Shown: positions 34,235 to 45,369 of the stretch, one piece after another | Layout of the letters: the number at the start of each line of letters is the position of its first letter | How positions within the stretch are numbered: the stretch's first letter is position 1 | From: Ectocarpus siliculosus | Lineage: Eukaryota; Sar; Phaeophyceae; Ectocarpales; Ectocarpaceae | Direction: 5' to 3' | Assembly: GCA_000310025.1 (NCBI GenBank) | Contig: FN648459.1 | Coordinates: 124,694-188,693 of the forward strand | DNA length: 64,000 bases | Translations under genes and position numbers: made by a program | The notes under the pieces: model-generated | Told to the model about the DNA's origin: nothing | Databases searched by the model: none | The model's input: only the letters and a program-made list of their open reading frames with translations

Positions 34235-37200
34235 TCAGCCGTCGAAGTTGGCATCTTCGGACAGGAGGTTCGAGATTAGGAGAGTCTCGTTCCTGACCAG
34301 GATCGCATGGCTCAGGAAGAAGTCGCGTAGCACTCGGGGCATCTGTTTGACGGAGTGCCCGAAGCCTGGATGGGGGTGAGACAAAAAGAATGGAAATAAA
34401 CGCTCAAAAAAACAAGATGGCGAAGGACCGACTCGTATACTCTAGGGTTGCCGAAGGTACAAGACAACTACCAAAGTTATTCCACCACATCACCATGTTA
34501 GAAGTGATCAACTTACAGGAACATAGTACCAAGTACAACGAGACCCGATGGTACACTCCACGGTACCTAAAGTACCGTTTGGAACACAGTTTTGTCTCGG
34601 TAGCAATGCCTGTAATTATCGCTTAGAAACAAGGTGAACGTCATTTGACACCACCCTCTCCCAGGATTATGGTCGGTCGTGACATGCCCTTCGCGACATG
34701 TGCGGGAGGTTGGACTTTCCATTTCGTACATTGACGGCGCGTCCCCTGTCTCGGAAGAGGAGAGGATGCTTTTCCAAAGCTACATCTACTCTATGGGCGG
34801 TCGCCCCGTTGGTGTTGTGGATAAAGAATACCCTCCGCACGCACCGCAGGAGGAAGGTGGGGGACGCACATATTAAGAAATGAAAGAAGGAAGTTTCGAT
34901 ACCGATCCCTTCCTGCGTGACCCTAGATTCTTGTAGTTGTACGAAGAAATACACTGACAAGCGCAGAACTCTTCATATAGGTGCTGAAACACGTCTCACC
35001 ACACAAATGGGTGCGGCGGTCGCCATAATTTATACGACGAAAATACGAACACCATCAACGGTACGAATCCGAGAGCCAGGAGTTGTTGCTTTCGGCCCGC
35101 GAGCTGTTCCACAGGAACGTCTCTTGCCCTTCCGGGGTCACGTGCCACAGAGTCGGGTCGTCTCGTGCCTCCGGTGAGTTGTGAAGGGCGCATTGTTCCT
35201 CCGTGTGTTGGCGAAAATGGAACCTGGAAGTTTCAGCGGAAAGAGGTAACGTCTCTCCGCAATGGTACCCATAAAAGTCGTACACCAGTGTGCGTGTAAT
35301 CGACACAATTAATGGTACTCGAGTCATGGCTGTACGATTTCAACCACCGATCATGAAGGAATGCGTACGAGTGAATGGCCGGGCCGCGGGAATATCCAGC
35401 GGGGCGTGGAAACTGGGCAATGGTGCATCGGTGGATAACCCTCTCGTCGGGCTTGGAATCTCTCAGGGCCGCAGCCGATCGTACCCCTGACGGAGGTTAC
35501 AAGCGTCGTACACTTCACGACAATGCTCACCTGTCCACAATGTAGCGCGTCAGTAGCCAACCATCATCGGGGTGGAGGATGCGGTAGGGTCGCATCCTGC
35601 ACGCTAGATCGTAGAACAGCAAGTCCGGCCTGCATAAAGGGTCTGGCCAGATGCTCTCCAGGGCCTCGCAGACGACCACCATACCTTCGTAGGCCCAAAG
35701 GTTGGCGATTCCCGTGATGATGCCATAGCTTAGACTCCCAACGAGATGGCCATGGGACATGTGTCTCGAAAACATGAACCTTAGTAGGCGCACGTCAGCG
35801 GGCTGCGGATAGAGGCGCAGGGCAATGGCATAGACTAAGTGAAAGCAGTTAGTATTACACAAGTGGGCTGAAAACGCTACAGATATTTCAATTGACTACG
35901 GAGATGTGGCGGTGCGGAAAGTGCAGCGTTGAAGTAAATAATAGAGTTTCCCTCCAACCCATACAACAGGTGGCCCTTCCCCACGTTATACGAGGCTTGC
36001 CGAAGGGAATTACATCCTATATACGCGACCAGGGAGAATAGCTGCCCCCCGCCCCCCGCCCCCGTCCTCGGTGTTTGCCAGCGAAGTCGGGTTTTCGTCG
36101 CTGGCAACGACGTTGTGATACAAGACTACGGCGTCGTTAGCTCGGTGATCAGGCTTCAGCTTCCTTTCGCCTCTGATTTTTTGTGCGGTTACCACAATGG
36201 TGGCAGAGGGCTAGATGAGTGGTTTCTGTTAGAGATCCCCGACTCAGTGCAAAGGGGACGATCGCACCACGTTGTGTGAAATTGGTCAAACACCCTCAAT
36301 GCAGTTTTACAGTTTGCTTACAACCAGAAAATAATAAATCCATATGCAGCTGTCATCCGTACGCAAGGAAGTAAGCACAAGAAGAAGCCGAGCACCCTTA
36401 GCAGGATGCAGCGCGCCATTCATGCGACTCGCCGAATACCTCACAGTGCTTCGCGCTTCGTGATGTGAGAGCCTGGTCTGGTGAGAACCCGGCGTGCTCC
36501 GTCCCGGCTTTGCAGAGGTGCGAAGTCAATGGCCCAACGCCTACGGCATGCACGACTATGAGTACTACCCCTCCTCACAAAGGGCGACATAGCGTTCGTC
36601 TAGGAGGATCCCCAAATCTGTTCGTCTTCATAGTGTAACCTTGCACGTGACATTCCTTGGGTTGGTAAGGTGGAAACCTGTTATGAACTCCACGTTGAAT
36701 AATCCCCAACGTTTACCGAATGTAACTCAAATGTATCCTTGATTGTTTGTCTGCGGAGCTTGTGTGTTGTCCGAGGTTTACGCAAAGTAACAATTTGGGG
36801 TAGGTGGCGGCTGCGGTTTAAGAGGGGGTCGGGACAAGCAAGAACATCTATGATCTTCCACCGGTGGACGAGAGACATTACTATGTTTAACCCAAGCCAA
36901 GTAAGTGATGGCTGTTGCAGAGCGTATGTCTTGCCTACACTTCAATATGAAAAAGCTCAGTATGGAGGACATGAAGTATATCGTGTTAAACACTGCATGG
37001 ACATCTTCCTGTGCATGATCGGGCGCAGACGGCTATCTGTACCGCAAACACGGTGGACGTCGTCGTTCACACCCTCTATTGGTGCGGCGTGGAGTCTGGC
37101 GGGTCTGGCGTGTGGTCGGGGACACTCAAGCAGAGTCCGCCTGCCCGATGCCCAGTGCATGGTAACTACCGGTTTGTGTGAGAATGATGTAGGGGGTTCG

Positions 37201-39614
37201 TTTTGAAGTGTTACGACCGGGTTGAATTTCTCTCTTGAACCGGCCCGAGGCATGACAACCCAGTGTCACCCTCTTTAACACGTACTTACTCTAAAACAAA
37301 ATATAAACCCGTAGGTACCACATTAACATCTTTCACATTTGCTCTGGCGTGTTCTCCTTCCACCGTGACCTCGGGACGGCAACGCAGCCTGGTGATGGTC
37401 GGTCTACGCCTGGTATGCCTCGTTGACGTTGATGCGAGACCGACAAGACGTTGGATCCATACGCGCATGCGAAATCAGGGGTAGGGGTATAGATCGCCGA
37501 GTGCCGTAATATCCGCCAATGTAGAAGCGCGGTTAGCCAACTCACCTCCCATGTTTGACCTCTCTCTCATCCTCTGCTGTAGCCGGTACCCTCCTTGGCT
37601 GTTGTAGTAGATCTACCGGTTCTTCATGTACTGGTGTGCCTGACAAGCTAAACGCCCCGGGAGGTGGTCTTCTTCGCACATGGGAGATGTAACGGCAGAG
37701 CGGTGCTCGTACATAGGGGCAAGGTGTGCACAAACCCTGGGTCGAAATGAAGGGTATAGGCGTCAACTATTTGCGCAAAGTCATGATGGGACAGCTCATA
37801 CGACGCAGTACACCCAGCAAACCTTAGACGCCAGCGACGCCTCTATGGTTCACACAGATAATGTGAAACAAACTGTTGTGCTCTAATCCTAACCCGATTG
37901 AACCATGACAACGAATAGCGCACAATCCCTTTAAAAGGCTATTGGGGTAGTCCCATCGAAGAAGGAAAGGCGGCATAGCGTTTCGTCATTTCGGGGTTGG
38001 ACGTCACGTTTCGAGTATTGGCTCCCGTAGGACGCTGACATATGTAGTACACCTCGTGAGACATGATCTGCATATAGTCTTCGCCATGTCCGCATGGATA
38101 CATCTACATCGGCACAAACCTCAGGTCCAAGGGACACTCGTGCACCGCACAACAGGGGCCCCTTGTGGCGGTGATGCCGTCGAGGACGCCTGCCTTGACT
38201 GATCGGTCAACACCGTCGACGACGACGGTCTTGCGGCAAAGGCGGCAAGAGTGTCTGTGCCAGTTGACCTTCCCCCAGAACCCGTCTAGCTGTTCGTCCA
38301 TTATCTCCCGAAGGCCCGCCAAACGATTAGTTCCTTGCTGCTGGCCCTCCTGATCCCTCATCACAACCGGTTGTGGGTCGTCCACGCCGAGGTTCATGCC
38401 ATCGGGTGCAAACCACATCCATGGTCCTGGTCGGCAACAGGAGTGGCGCGCGAAAAAAAAAGTGTGTCGCAGGCACACAGGTGCAGCCTTTGAAAGGAAA
38501 GAGCCGTGCTTGAAAAATCCTAGGTGAAGGATTAAGGGTTGTACGGGCATGCGTAGGGTGGCGCTTCCCCACAACATAGACGTCCTCGTATGAGCGGCAC
38601 AAAAAAGAAATGGTGGTTGGGGTTGGAGCGTGCGAAGGAAGAACTGCTAGCATACGTCAGCCCTAGGCAAAACGGCGGCGCGGTGCTTGGGACGGGGTAG
38701 AACGTCGTTGGCACTGCGCGCGGGACAACCTCAGAGCATCGACGAACGAGACCTACGGTGTGACAACAATGGGTCCCCATCAGTTCCTCATGACCGTGGC
38801 GAAAGGTGCCCTGTTATCGCATTAGTTGCCTCTCAAATGTACGGCCGTGTGAGGTCATCGTAGCTGACTAAACTATATACGGGTATACTGGCTGGCGTCC
38901 GGGCAGCACGTTCGAAGCTTGTGTGTTTTGTGAGATTCATCAAATTTCCCAAGGCGTGAAGACCTGTTAGCGGCGAGGCCAGGTGGAGCTTAGGTATCCG
39001 GTTCCTTGTGCACGTGGTCACGTTCAAATACAGCAGGCAGGGATATCCTCCAAAACAATATGGTTACCCGCTTCAAGGCGCGTCAACTACTAGAGCCGTT
39101 CTTGGCACACTGGGGGTACAAATACTTCGGTCTAGGCCGCCATCTGCTGCAAGGCGACCGCCAGTGTGGTACCGCAACATGCCCCCCTTCCCACTGCTTC
39201 GATAATTACTCATGTACCCAAAGCGATTAGCGTAGATTCCCAAAGGTGGTCCCGGGTTCCCACATTCGTTCCTATCGAATGTGAGTACGTTTCCGTACAC
39301 GAATTACCCATCGGCGACGGGATGTCGACAACCGATATGGATGGTCCCCATTTTCCGTGAGGGCTACACCCCTGTTCATCCTTGCACACTAGACAACAAC
39401 ACCCACCGTTCTCCGTCTTGTAAGCGATCTAGGAAATGAATAGTGTTGAACATACTGTAATACTGGGTGCTCACCTACGCCCTGGGCCATTTTCAGAACC
39501 GCGAAAATAGCCCAGCACTCCATGATTGCATCCACGGAGATATTATTCGCCCCGTTGCCTCGGTCTCGCACTACCGTCTGGTTGTATACCTCAGCGATGG
39601 CGGTAAATCCAGAC
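34235..39614 (-). CDS. KDZ-type (Kyakuja-Dileera-Zisupton) DNA transposase, split gene
   Basis: Six exons are read on the minus strand. 39,614-39,475: SVDAIMECWAIFAVLK, donor GTGAGC. 38,426-38,120: HSCRLCRKTV...GVLDGITATRGPCC, a cysteine cluster like the CxC6 module of KDZ proteins. 37,736-37,617: VCAHLAPMYEH...CEEDHLPGRLACQAH, the rest of that cluster. 35,834-35,531: MSHGHLVGSLSYGII, then LLFYDLACRMRP and TRYIVD, the catalytic-core pattern, after a TACTAAC branch site. 35,223-35,060: RFHFRQHTEEQC and NSSRAESNNSWL. 34,365-34,235: FFLSHAILVRNE to TGA. Most neighbouring exons join in frame, including a split arginine before FHF. At least one linker exon between 37,617 and 35,834 is missing from my model, and N-terminal exons may lie above 39,614. 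The enzyme would cut and paste DNA. No terminal inverted repeats were found. Confidence 0.65.
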
Positions 39615-40760
39615 CTGGTTTGGGCGTAACGTCGAAAATCGAGAAATTGACATCAGATATAAATTTTCCTGCGAAGTTGCGCTGCGGCCATACTGCGGCA
39701 TCGCACAATACTAGGCGAGGAAATAGTGGCACATGGTCAAAACCGCCTCCCCGAACAGAGAACTGAAGCCCAACAACGCGAACAATAAGAAAAAGCTCAT
39801 GTCACCTAATACTTGGAAAAAATCCATCGAGTATCACGTAGGACGAAGAAACACAAACGTCAAGCGGGAATAACGCGCAGTTGGCGCAGCCTACTGTTGA
39901 GTTTGGTAAATAGCAGGCTTCACAGTTTTTTTGTGTCGGCGGTCGGCGGTATAGAAGGACAGTGTAAGTCGCGAACATGTCAACGCAGAACGCTGGCCAA
40001 TTGCCGATGCATAAGTACCTCATCCTCGACATGGTAAGAGCCACCTGCGTCAAGAACGCCGTAGACATCACGAGAGTTATTTAAAAACTCGAAAAAGTGC
40101 ATGAAACCAGTGGAAGAGCCCGAAAAGTGGATGAATTGAGTTTTATATCGGAGGGGACTTATGGGCAAAAATGCATGAATCGCGAGCAAAAATATGTTTG
40201 GGGCTCCAGAGCTCCAAGTATATATTTGTGTTCCGAGACGAACAGACTGCTCTCTCTATTTCCCTCTATCCCTCTCCTCTCTCCTCGCTTTTGCAGCAAA
40301 CATCACCGCCGTCACAACAGCAAAGACACAGCACACGGTCATAACAACGCCGCCACCACCGCCAGCCCCCAACCAAGCTTTCGGGCACTGCTCGAACGAT
40401 TTTTTGTTGTGCTGCATGCGTATCAACGCGTACGTGAGGTTGCTGCATGCTGCTGCTGCACCCTTTCTTTTCCGCGCCACCCTCCTCTCTCGTCGTGCTC
40501 CTTTTTCTTCCTCGCGTTCTCTGGTGTCGCCATCGCACCCAAGCCCAGACGAACTAACGAACAGACACAGTTCCACAAGGCTCGCCGCGTAGCTTATAGG
40601 CTGCCCCGTTATTTTTTTGGGGGGGAGGGCGGCCCTTCCTAGTCGGCATGGCGGGGAGGCTGGAGGTTGTTGTTGTCGTTGATGCACAGGGTGTGGGTAT
40701 ATGCCTGTCTGCCTGTCTTTTCTAACCCCTCTCTCGTTTTTTCTTTCGCACCGAAAAAAG
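39615..40760. other. Possible 5' part of the KDZ gene; no firm exon
   Basis: A minus-strand frame (39,802-40,071) has two CxxC pairs (NCEACYLP and CANCALFP) and could be a further exon, but splice borders are not clear. At 40,240-40,560 a pyrimidine-rich plus-strand stretch (TCCCTCTATCCCTCTCCTCTC) suggests intron or promoter DNA. Confidence 0.35.
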
Positions 40761-40891
40761 GGAAGAAAGACCAACGGTTTGTTATCATCAACGTGCCCGA
40801 GTGCCAACATACAGAGTATCAGCTAGCGTGGGTTGGGGGCGCTCTTGGCAGAGACGAACGCGCCTTGTCCGTTATTCGTTCGTTACGTTAG
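40761..40891 (+). CDS. Candidate terminal exon, unrecognised protein
   Basis: After a strong acceptor context (CTAAC branch-like site, then CCCCTCTCTCGTTTTTTCTTTCGCACC...AAAAAAG) the frame reads KKDQRFVIINVPECQH and AWVGGALGRDERALSV and ends in TAG at 40,889-40,891. The residue mix is protein-like. It has no recognised domain and no upstream exon was found. It could belong with the plus-strand exon at 42,004, but the stop codon makes that unlikely. Confidence 0.35.
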
Positions 40892-42003
40892 GGTGTGCAT
40901 ATTCGTATCACCTTGAAAAAAGGCACTCTAATTTCGCATGCTGCTTGTTTCCGGTTGATCAAATTTGGCTGCACCACAACGGCAGCCCACTTGCCCAACA
41001 CCAGCTGTCCGAGGATGTATTGGCGCAGGCTAACAGTCCTGTGTTTTTATCCTGTGAAGATCTATTCTCGAGTTTTATATCACGAGAGTTTTTCACCAAA
41101 AATGTACAAAGCAGCGGACGGCCCAAAAAAGTCCCGCCGGTCCATGAATCGAGTTTTCAATAACTCTACAACGGTTTTCCCGGATTTGTTAGTGATTTCA
41201 GCGGGGATTCCATCTTCGCAAGAATAAAATGTGTGCCATGTCGAGCCATCTGGACGTCCTCCACACGGGCGGAAAGAGGAAGTACTTCACAAAGCAGATC
41301 CAACAGCAAAGAGGGGGACCGTGCCCCCTATCGAACAGCATTCTCACCAACCTGCACGTCACCAAATCATACACCAAACGTAACTTAAAGCAATGAACCT
41401 AGACCCACAAACAATACATTGTTCCTTCCGGAATACCGCCTCCGTAATCAAGTTCCGTTGGTCCTCCACCCTCCTGCCCTCCCTCCCTCTTCTCTCTTTC
41501 TCTGGTTGGCACTTTGTCTGGCTACCCCCCACCCCCCCTCAACGACGTGTGTATGGTGGAGCAGTGGTCGTCGCTCGTCTATGTTTCTACACCAAAGCGG
41601 CCTAACCCTCAATCAAGTAGAACGCATCTCTCCTATATCTAAGTCGATTTCCTAACCAGTATTTCATTGCGTCTGTCGCGAGCGCAAAGAGTCCTACCGT
41701 AGTCCTGTGTGATCCTTCACGCCGGTCTTCGTCCGGCTAAACAACATTCGTCTGTATTACAAGTAAACACGAAACGTGCCGAGTAACGTGCAGCGATGCA
41801 AGCTCACATCCGGTGGAGGTGATGGGTCAATTACGGGTGCCGACTACTTGCACCGCCAAACATACGCCATTGAGTAAATCACCTTGTTCACTATGCCTAC
41901 GGTCAAGATGCACCATCTACCATGTATTTCACGATAAAATAAAAGGTGCCGCTTGAAATCGCTTGTCCTTCCCTACCCCTCCTGTCCTTGCTATATGTGT
42001 CAG
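40892..42003. other. Stretch without a supported gene
   Basis: Frames of 60-120 residues are present without motif or splice context. The last 60 bases are pyrimidine-rich and form the acceptor of the exon at 42,004. Confidence 0.4.
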
Positions 42004-42524
42004 ATAATCTTCGGAAAGCTTAGCGAGGCCGACGTAGCTGGCTACGGGAGCATATCTTTTTTCGGACGAACGGATTCTCTTGTATCTGCGGGCGGGTTGT
42101 TTGATGGGACGACGGAGCATGCTGGGTTGTGTTGGTACGCGTTCGAGCAGCTACGAAACCTGCGACTAGACGACGGCAGTGACGTCCCCAGCCTGACTAT
42201 GAGGAGGGACGCTGAACGCACATTCCGCGCGCACTATGAATTGTCGGAAGAACAGTATCACGCCCTAGAACAGCTCTGTGATCAGGAAGGAGGGCTAGGC
42301 AATGTACACGAGGCTTACAGACAGTCCCTCCCCCAATACACACCGGGAGTGAGTCCTGACTTTGTCCGGAGGGCGATTGGATACGGCGGCTCGCGGTGCC
42401 CCAAACAGGAATACGTTGACAGGGTCATGAGAGTGAGATCGATGGATGCAACCTTCTACGGCATTGACGAGTGCTACGCGGTGAAGCACTACACCAAGAC
42501 TTGCCAAGGGGGATGTGGAGCGAG
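42004..42524 (+). CDS. Exon with a KDZ-associated (CxC5-like) cysteine module
   Basis: A very good acceptor (CTTGTCCTTCCCTACCCCTCC...TGTGTCAG) opens a frame of 173 codons. It is helical and charged (ELSEEQYHALEQLCDQEG) and ends in CPKQEYVDRV...YAVKHYTKTCQGGCGARYY. The pattern CP...V...K.C..GC..RYY resembles the cysteine cluster that precedes CxC6 in KDZ transposases, from memory. A donor, GAG|GTACTA, ends the exon at 42,524; read-through instead reaches a stop at 42,549. It lies on the opposite strand to the KDZ gene at 34,235-39,614, so it is a second copy or fragment. I found no matching catalytic exons downstream. Confidence 0.5.
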
Positions 42525-43519
42525 GTACTATCTCCTCTTGCGAAGTTAATACACCACCGAGACAAGTGTAACTCGAACATAATTCATTGTCCAAGCCGCA
42601 AATAATCTAGGGTTCGCCTCTTGAGGGATGTCGCATTGGGGCGAGCCATGCCGGAGATGAATACCTCGATGGTGCGAGCGGATAGCCGCGCGCCAGAGCT
42701 GGAGGACCTTGACGCGGAGCTTGAAAGCTTGCAATTGCAGGTTTCTCGGTTGGCGCCCCTCGTGAACGAGTCGATGTTGAATGACGCGCCTGGTAGCGTG
42801 GCGGTGGACGAAGCCAGAAGGGTTAGCTGCGCTGCCGCCCCCGGATACCAACATGCAGCCGCGCGGCGGAGGCGGCGGGCTTCTCCAGCAAGCAACGGCT
42901 GGTGGACAGGCACCACGTCAGCTGCTAGGAAGCGACTGGGCCAGCATACTCCTGGCGAATAATGTGGGACCAGCCGGAGTGGGCCCGGGCGTAGGACCGA
43001 ACAACGGGGAAGCGAGGGGGGTAACCCCAGATGAGAAACCCGTGATTTGAGGCCATAACGAGTTCGTCGATTGCTACAGCAGTAGCCACCAGAAAATAGT
43101 GACGGTGAATGCCCGCTTTTAGACGGAAAGAGCCGCGGCCACGGTATTGATTCGTGGCGAAAATCGTTCGCCCAAGTCGCAAAGACCATCGACTTGCACG
43201 GCCGGTTTGTAGTTGCTAATAGCCACTATCCTGTGGGCGACACAGACATGTCACTGCCCATCGACAGCACAGAGGAGTTGAACCGCTGGATGCTCTCGAC
43301 GGTACCTCGTGCGGCTAGAGGCTGGTGGCGAGAGTTGTGGGAGGGTTCCTGTGTGAACGCGCTGAGGAGGACTACACCGCGCGCCAAGAGGCTGAGGGCC
43401 TCCTGCTGGGGGCGGAGGACATCATGCTCAACTCTCCAGACGAATTCGAGACATCTCTGGCATCCTACGAGCTAAGTGCATCCCCCATAGGCAAGTGTCC
43501 GAGTGACTAAGAACCCCCC
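42525..43519 (+). other. Degraded coding-like sequence, perhaps Copia
   Basis: Plus-strand frames read ELEDLDAELESLQLQVSRLA (coiled) near 42,690 and DYTARQEAEGLLLGAEDIML near 43,380. Neither stays open for long. They run into the Copia reverse transcriptase fragment at 43,520 and may be older parts of the same fossil. Confidence 0.35.
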
Positions 43520-43990
43520 CCGCCCATGAACGTAGGCGGCGCTGCCAAGTCCGAGTACAGAGAGGGGTGGGAACAGGCCATGAGGGAAGAGTTTCATGTG
43601 CACGTGGGCACGGGAAAGTTTTCGTTTATTTGTAGACGGCGCGCCAGATGGGCGTAGGCCTGTGGGCTCGAAATGGTGTTTCCGTTTGAAGACAAACAAG
43701 GAAGGGAACATTGTCAAAGCGCGTCTGGTTGCCAGGGGGTTGCCGCTAATCCCGAACGTGGACTATATCTATTCGTGTTCCCCTTGCCCATCATCCGCAC
43801 CCATTAAACTGATGCTTGCGGGTTCAAACGAGAGGGGCATGAATCTCAATTACTGGGACGTGAAGCAGGCATACACACTCCCCGCTGGGTGCGGGGCAAA
43901 TCTCACAACATTTATAATGAGCCGCGCAGCGAGCGAAGTGAGCGACATTTTACCCTTCTCATCCCCACGAGGGAAAAAAAGGTTTATCTA
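43520..43990 (+). pseudogene. Copia reverse transcriptase fragment (fossil)
   Basis: The translation includes EYREGWEQAMREEF, then GSKWCFRLKTNKEGNIVKAR and LNYWDVKQAYTLP. This is the start of the RVT_2 domain of Ty1/Copia elements. No LTRs or other parts are recognised around it. The fragment is old and broken, and unlike the Copia element at 16-23 kb in detail. Confidence 0.75.
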
Positions 43991-44259
43991 CCAGGGGCCC
44001 AACTTTTAATTAACGACCGCCTAAATCTTCGCTCATTTTCGAACACAACGAGGGCTTTAGAGTACAGTATGATGATCTGCTGGCTTCTGAGGAACAAGAA
44101 AATAGGGCGATCTTCACCACACCGGTTTGGTCGTGCTACGACAGCAGATCGCCGTGCTTCATCGACATGTGTACCCAAAACCATAGGAGATTCTGACAGA
44201 CTCGCCCAGCCAAGCCATCGGAGATCTCCGACACACACACACCGCGGTGGTTTGCTTCG

Positions 44260-44650
44260 TTCACACCACACACACACGGGGGGAAACAGAGGAAGCACTC
44301 AGCGAAACACGCAACACCGCCGGGATTGTCAAGGCAGCACTGGCAGGAGAAGGGAGCCACACAAGAAAGCTGGTGGCGGATATCATTGTCATTGGTGTTG
44401 TTTCGGTGTGTGAAGAGAGACCATCGATAAACCTACTTGGCCTGGGGGAAAAACACATAAACGCAGAAGTTTGCTCCCTTCGAAACCACACAACAGACAG
44501 ACGGACAGACCAGGAGAAACAGAGGATGAATCAGCTATAAACACGCACCGCTGCTGGGAGGGGGAAGACAGCACTGACTGACTGGCGAGGGAAGGGAGCC
44601 GTACACACAGCTCGTGGCCGATAGATGTCATTGTCATTCTGTTGCTTCGT
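44260..44650 (+). repeat. Degenerate tandem duplication, about 235 bp period
   Basis: The stretch AACACGCA...GGCAGCACTGGC...GGAAGGGAGCC...GTCATTG at 44,300-44,405 is repeated with changes at 44,535-44,650. The first copy stays open (VKAALAGEGSHTRKLVADII). The second does not. It could be a duplicated exon or an old tandem repeat. Confidence 0.6.
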
Positions 44651-45172
44651 TCGTTGTGTGGCTGGCTAACAACAAATTTGACTTTTGATGTCGTCATGCT
44701 TAGGTGTCTCTGAACCAAATGAAGCCGTTCTTTTTGCAATAGGTGGGTATGTAAGCTGAGTACGTGGAACAAGTGTGACTTGTCTGCATCATGCCAGAGT
44801 TATGAAGAGACTGAGGTGCTACACTGCTGTTGGGTACCTGATGTCTTCCGGAGGTACGCTCTGAGTCTATTCCGGATATCAACTTACGTTGCACATCCGG
44901 TCCGAAGAAACTTGCCGACCCCTAGCGTATGAGTAACCCAGCGTACCTTTGTCGGAGATTGAACGTCTACGCTCTTGCTTCGCTCTCTGTCGACGTTGAT
45001 GTACGACGAGCACTGCGCGGATCTCGCCGCGTGCTTGGCAGGGTTTCCAGGGGGGGGACACGTTTCCGTTGGAGGCCTCGTTGTGCCTTTATTTTCTTTT
45101 TTTTTGCTACGCGCAGCACTGCTGTTCAGTTGGCTGACACACACACCGGCACGCACATATGCACGATGAGCG

Positions 45173-45369
45173 ATGAGCACCAGCCTCCGCAGACCGCTGC
45201 CACTGTACATCGACGTCCACACACCACAGTATCATGACCCGAGCAGAATGTGTGCCATCTTGGTTGGTTTCACGAGCAAGGCTCTGACAACAATGGACCT
45301 GGAAAGCCTTGTGGGCGGGGACGAGACAGAGAGAGGACCATCTCCTTACGATCCCAAGGCTTGTTCGAG
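45173..45369 (+). CDS. First exon of an unrecognised plus-strand gene
   Basis: An ATG at 45,173 opens 65 codons with host-like codon choice (many C or G third bases) that run exactly into the perfect donor TTCGAG|GTAAGT. The protein reads MSTSLRRPLPLYIDVHTPQY, then MDLESLVGGDETERGP. The next exon is not certain. The best coding-like stretch downstream is ETTELVEWPYDEEGPTCST near 45,512, but the phases I tried did not give it. No family is recognised. Confidence 0.5.

Noticed and set aside
40194-40810. Several overlapping 130-184 residue frames on both strands
   Set aside because: The stretch is pyrimidine-rich with no motif. Codon use looks random and it is better read as intron or promoter DNA.
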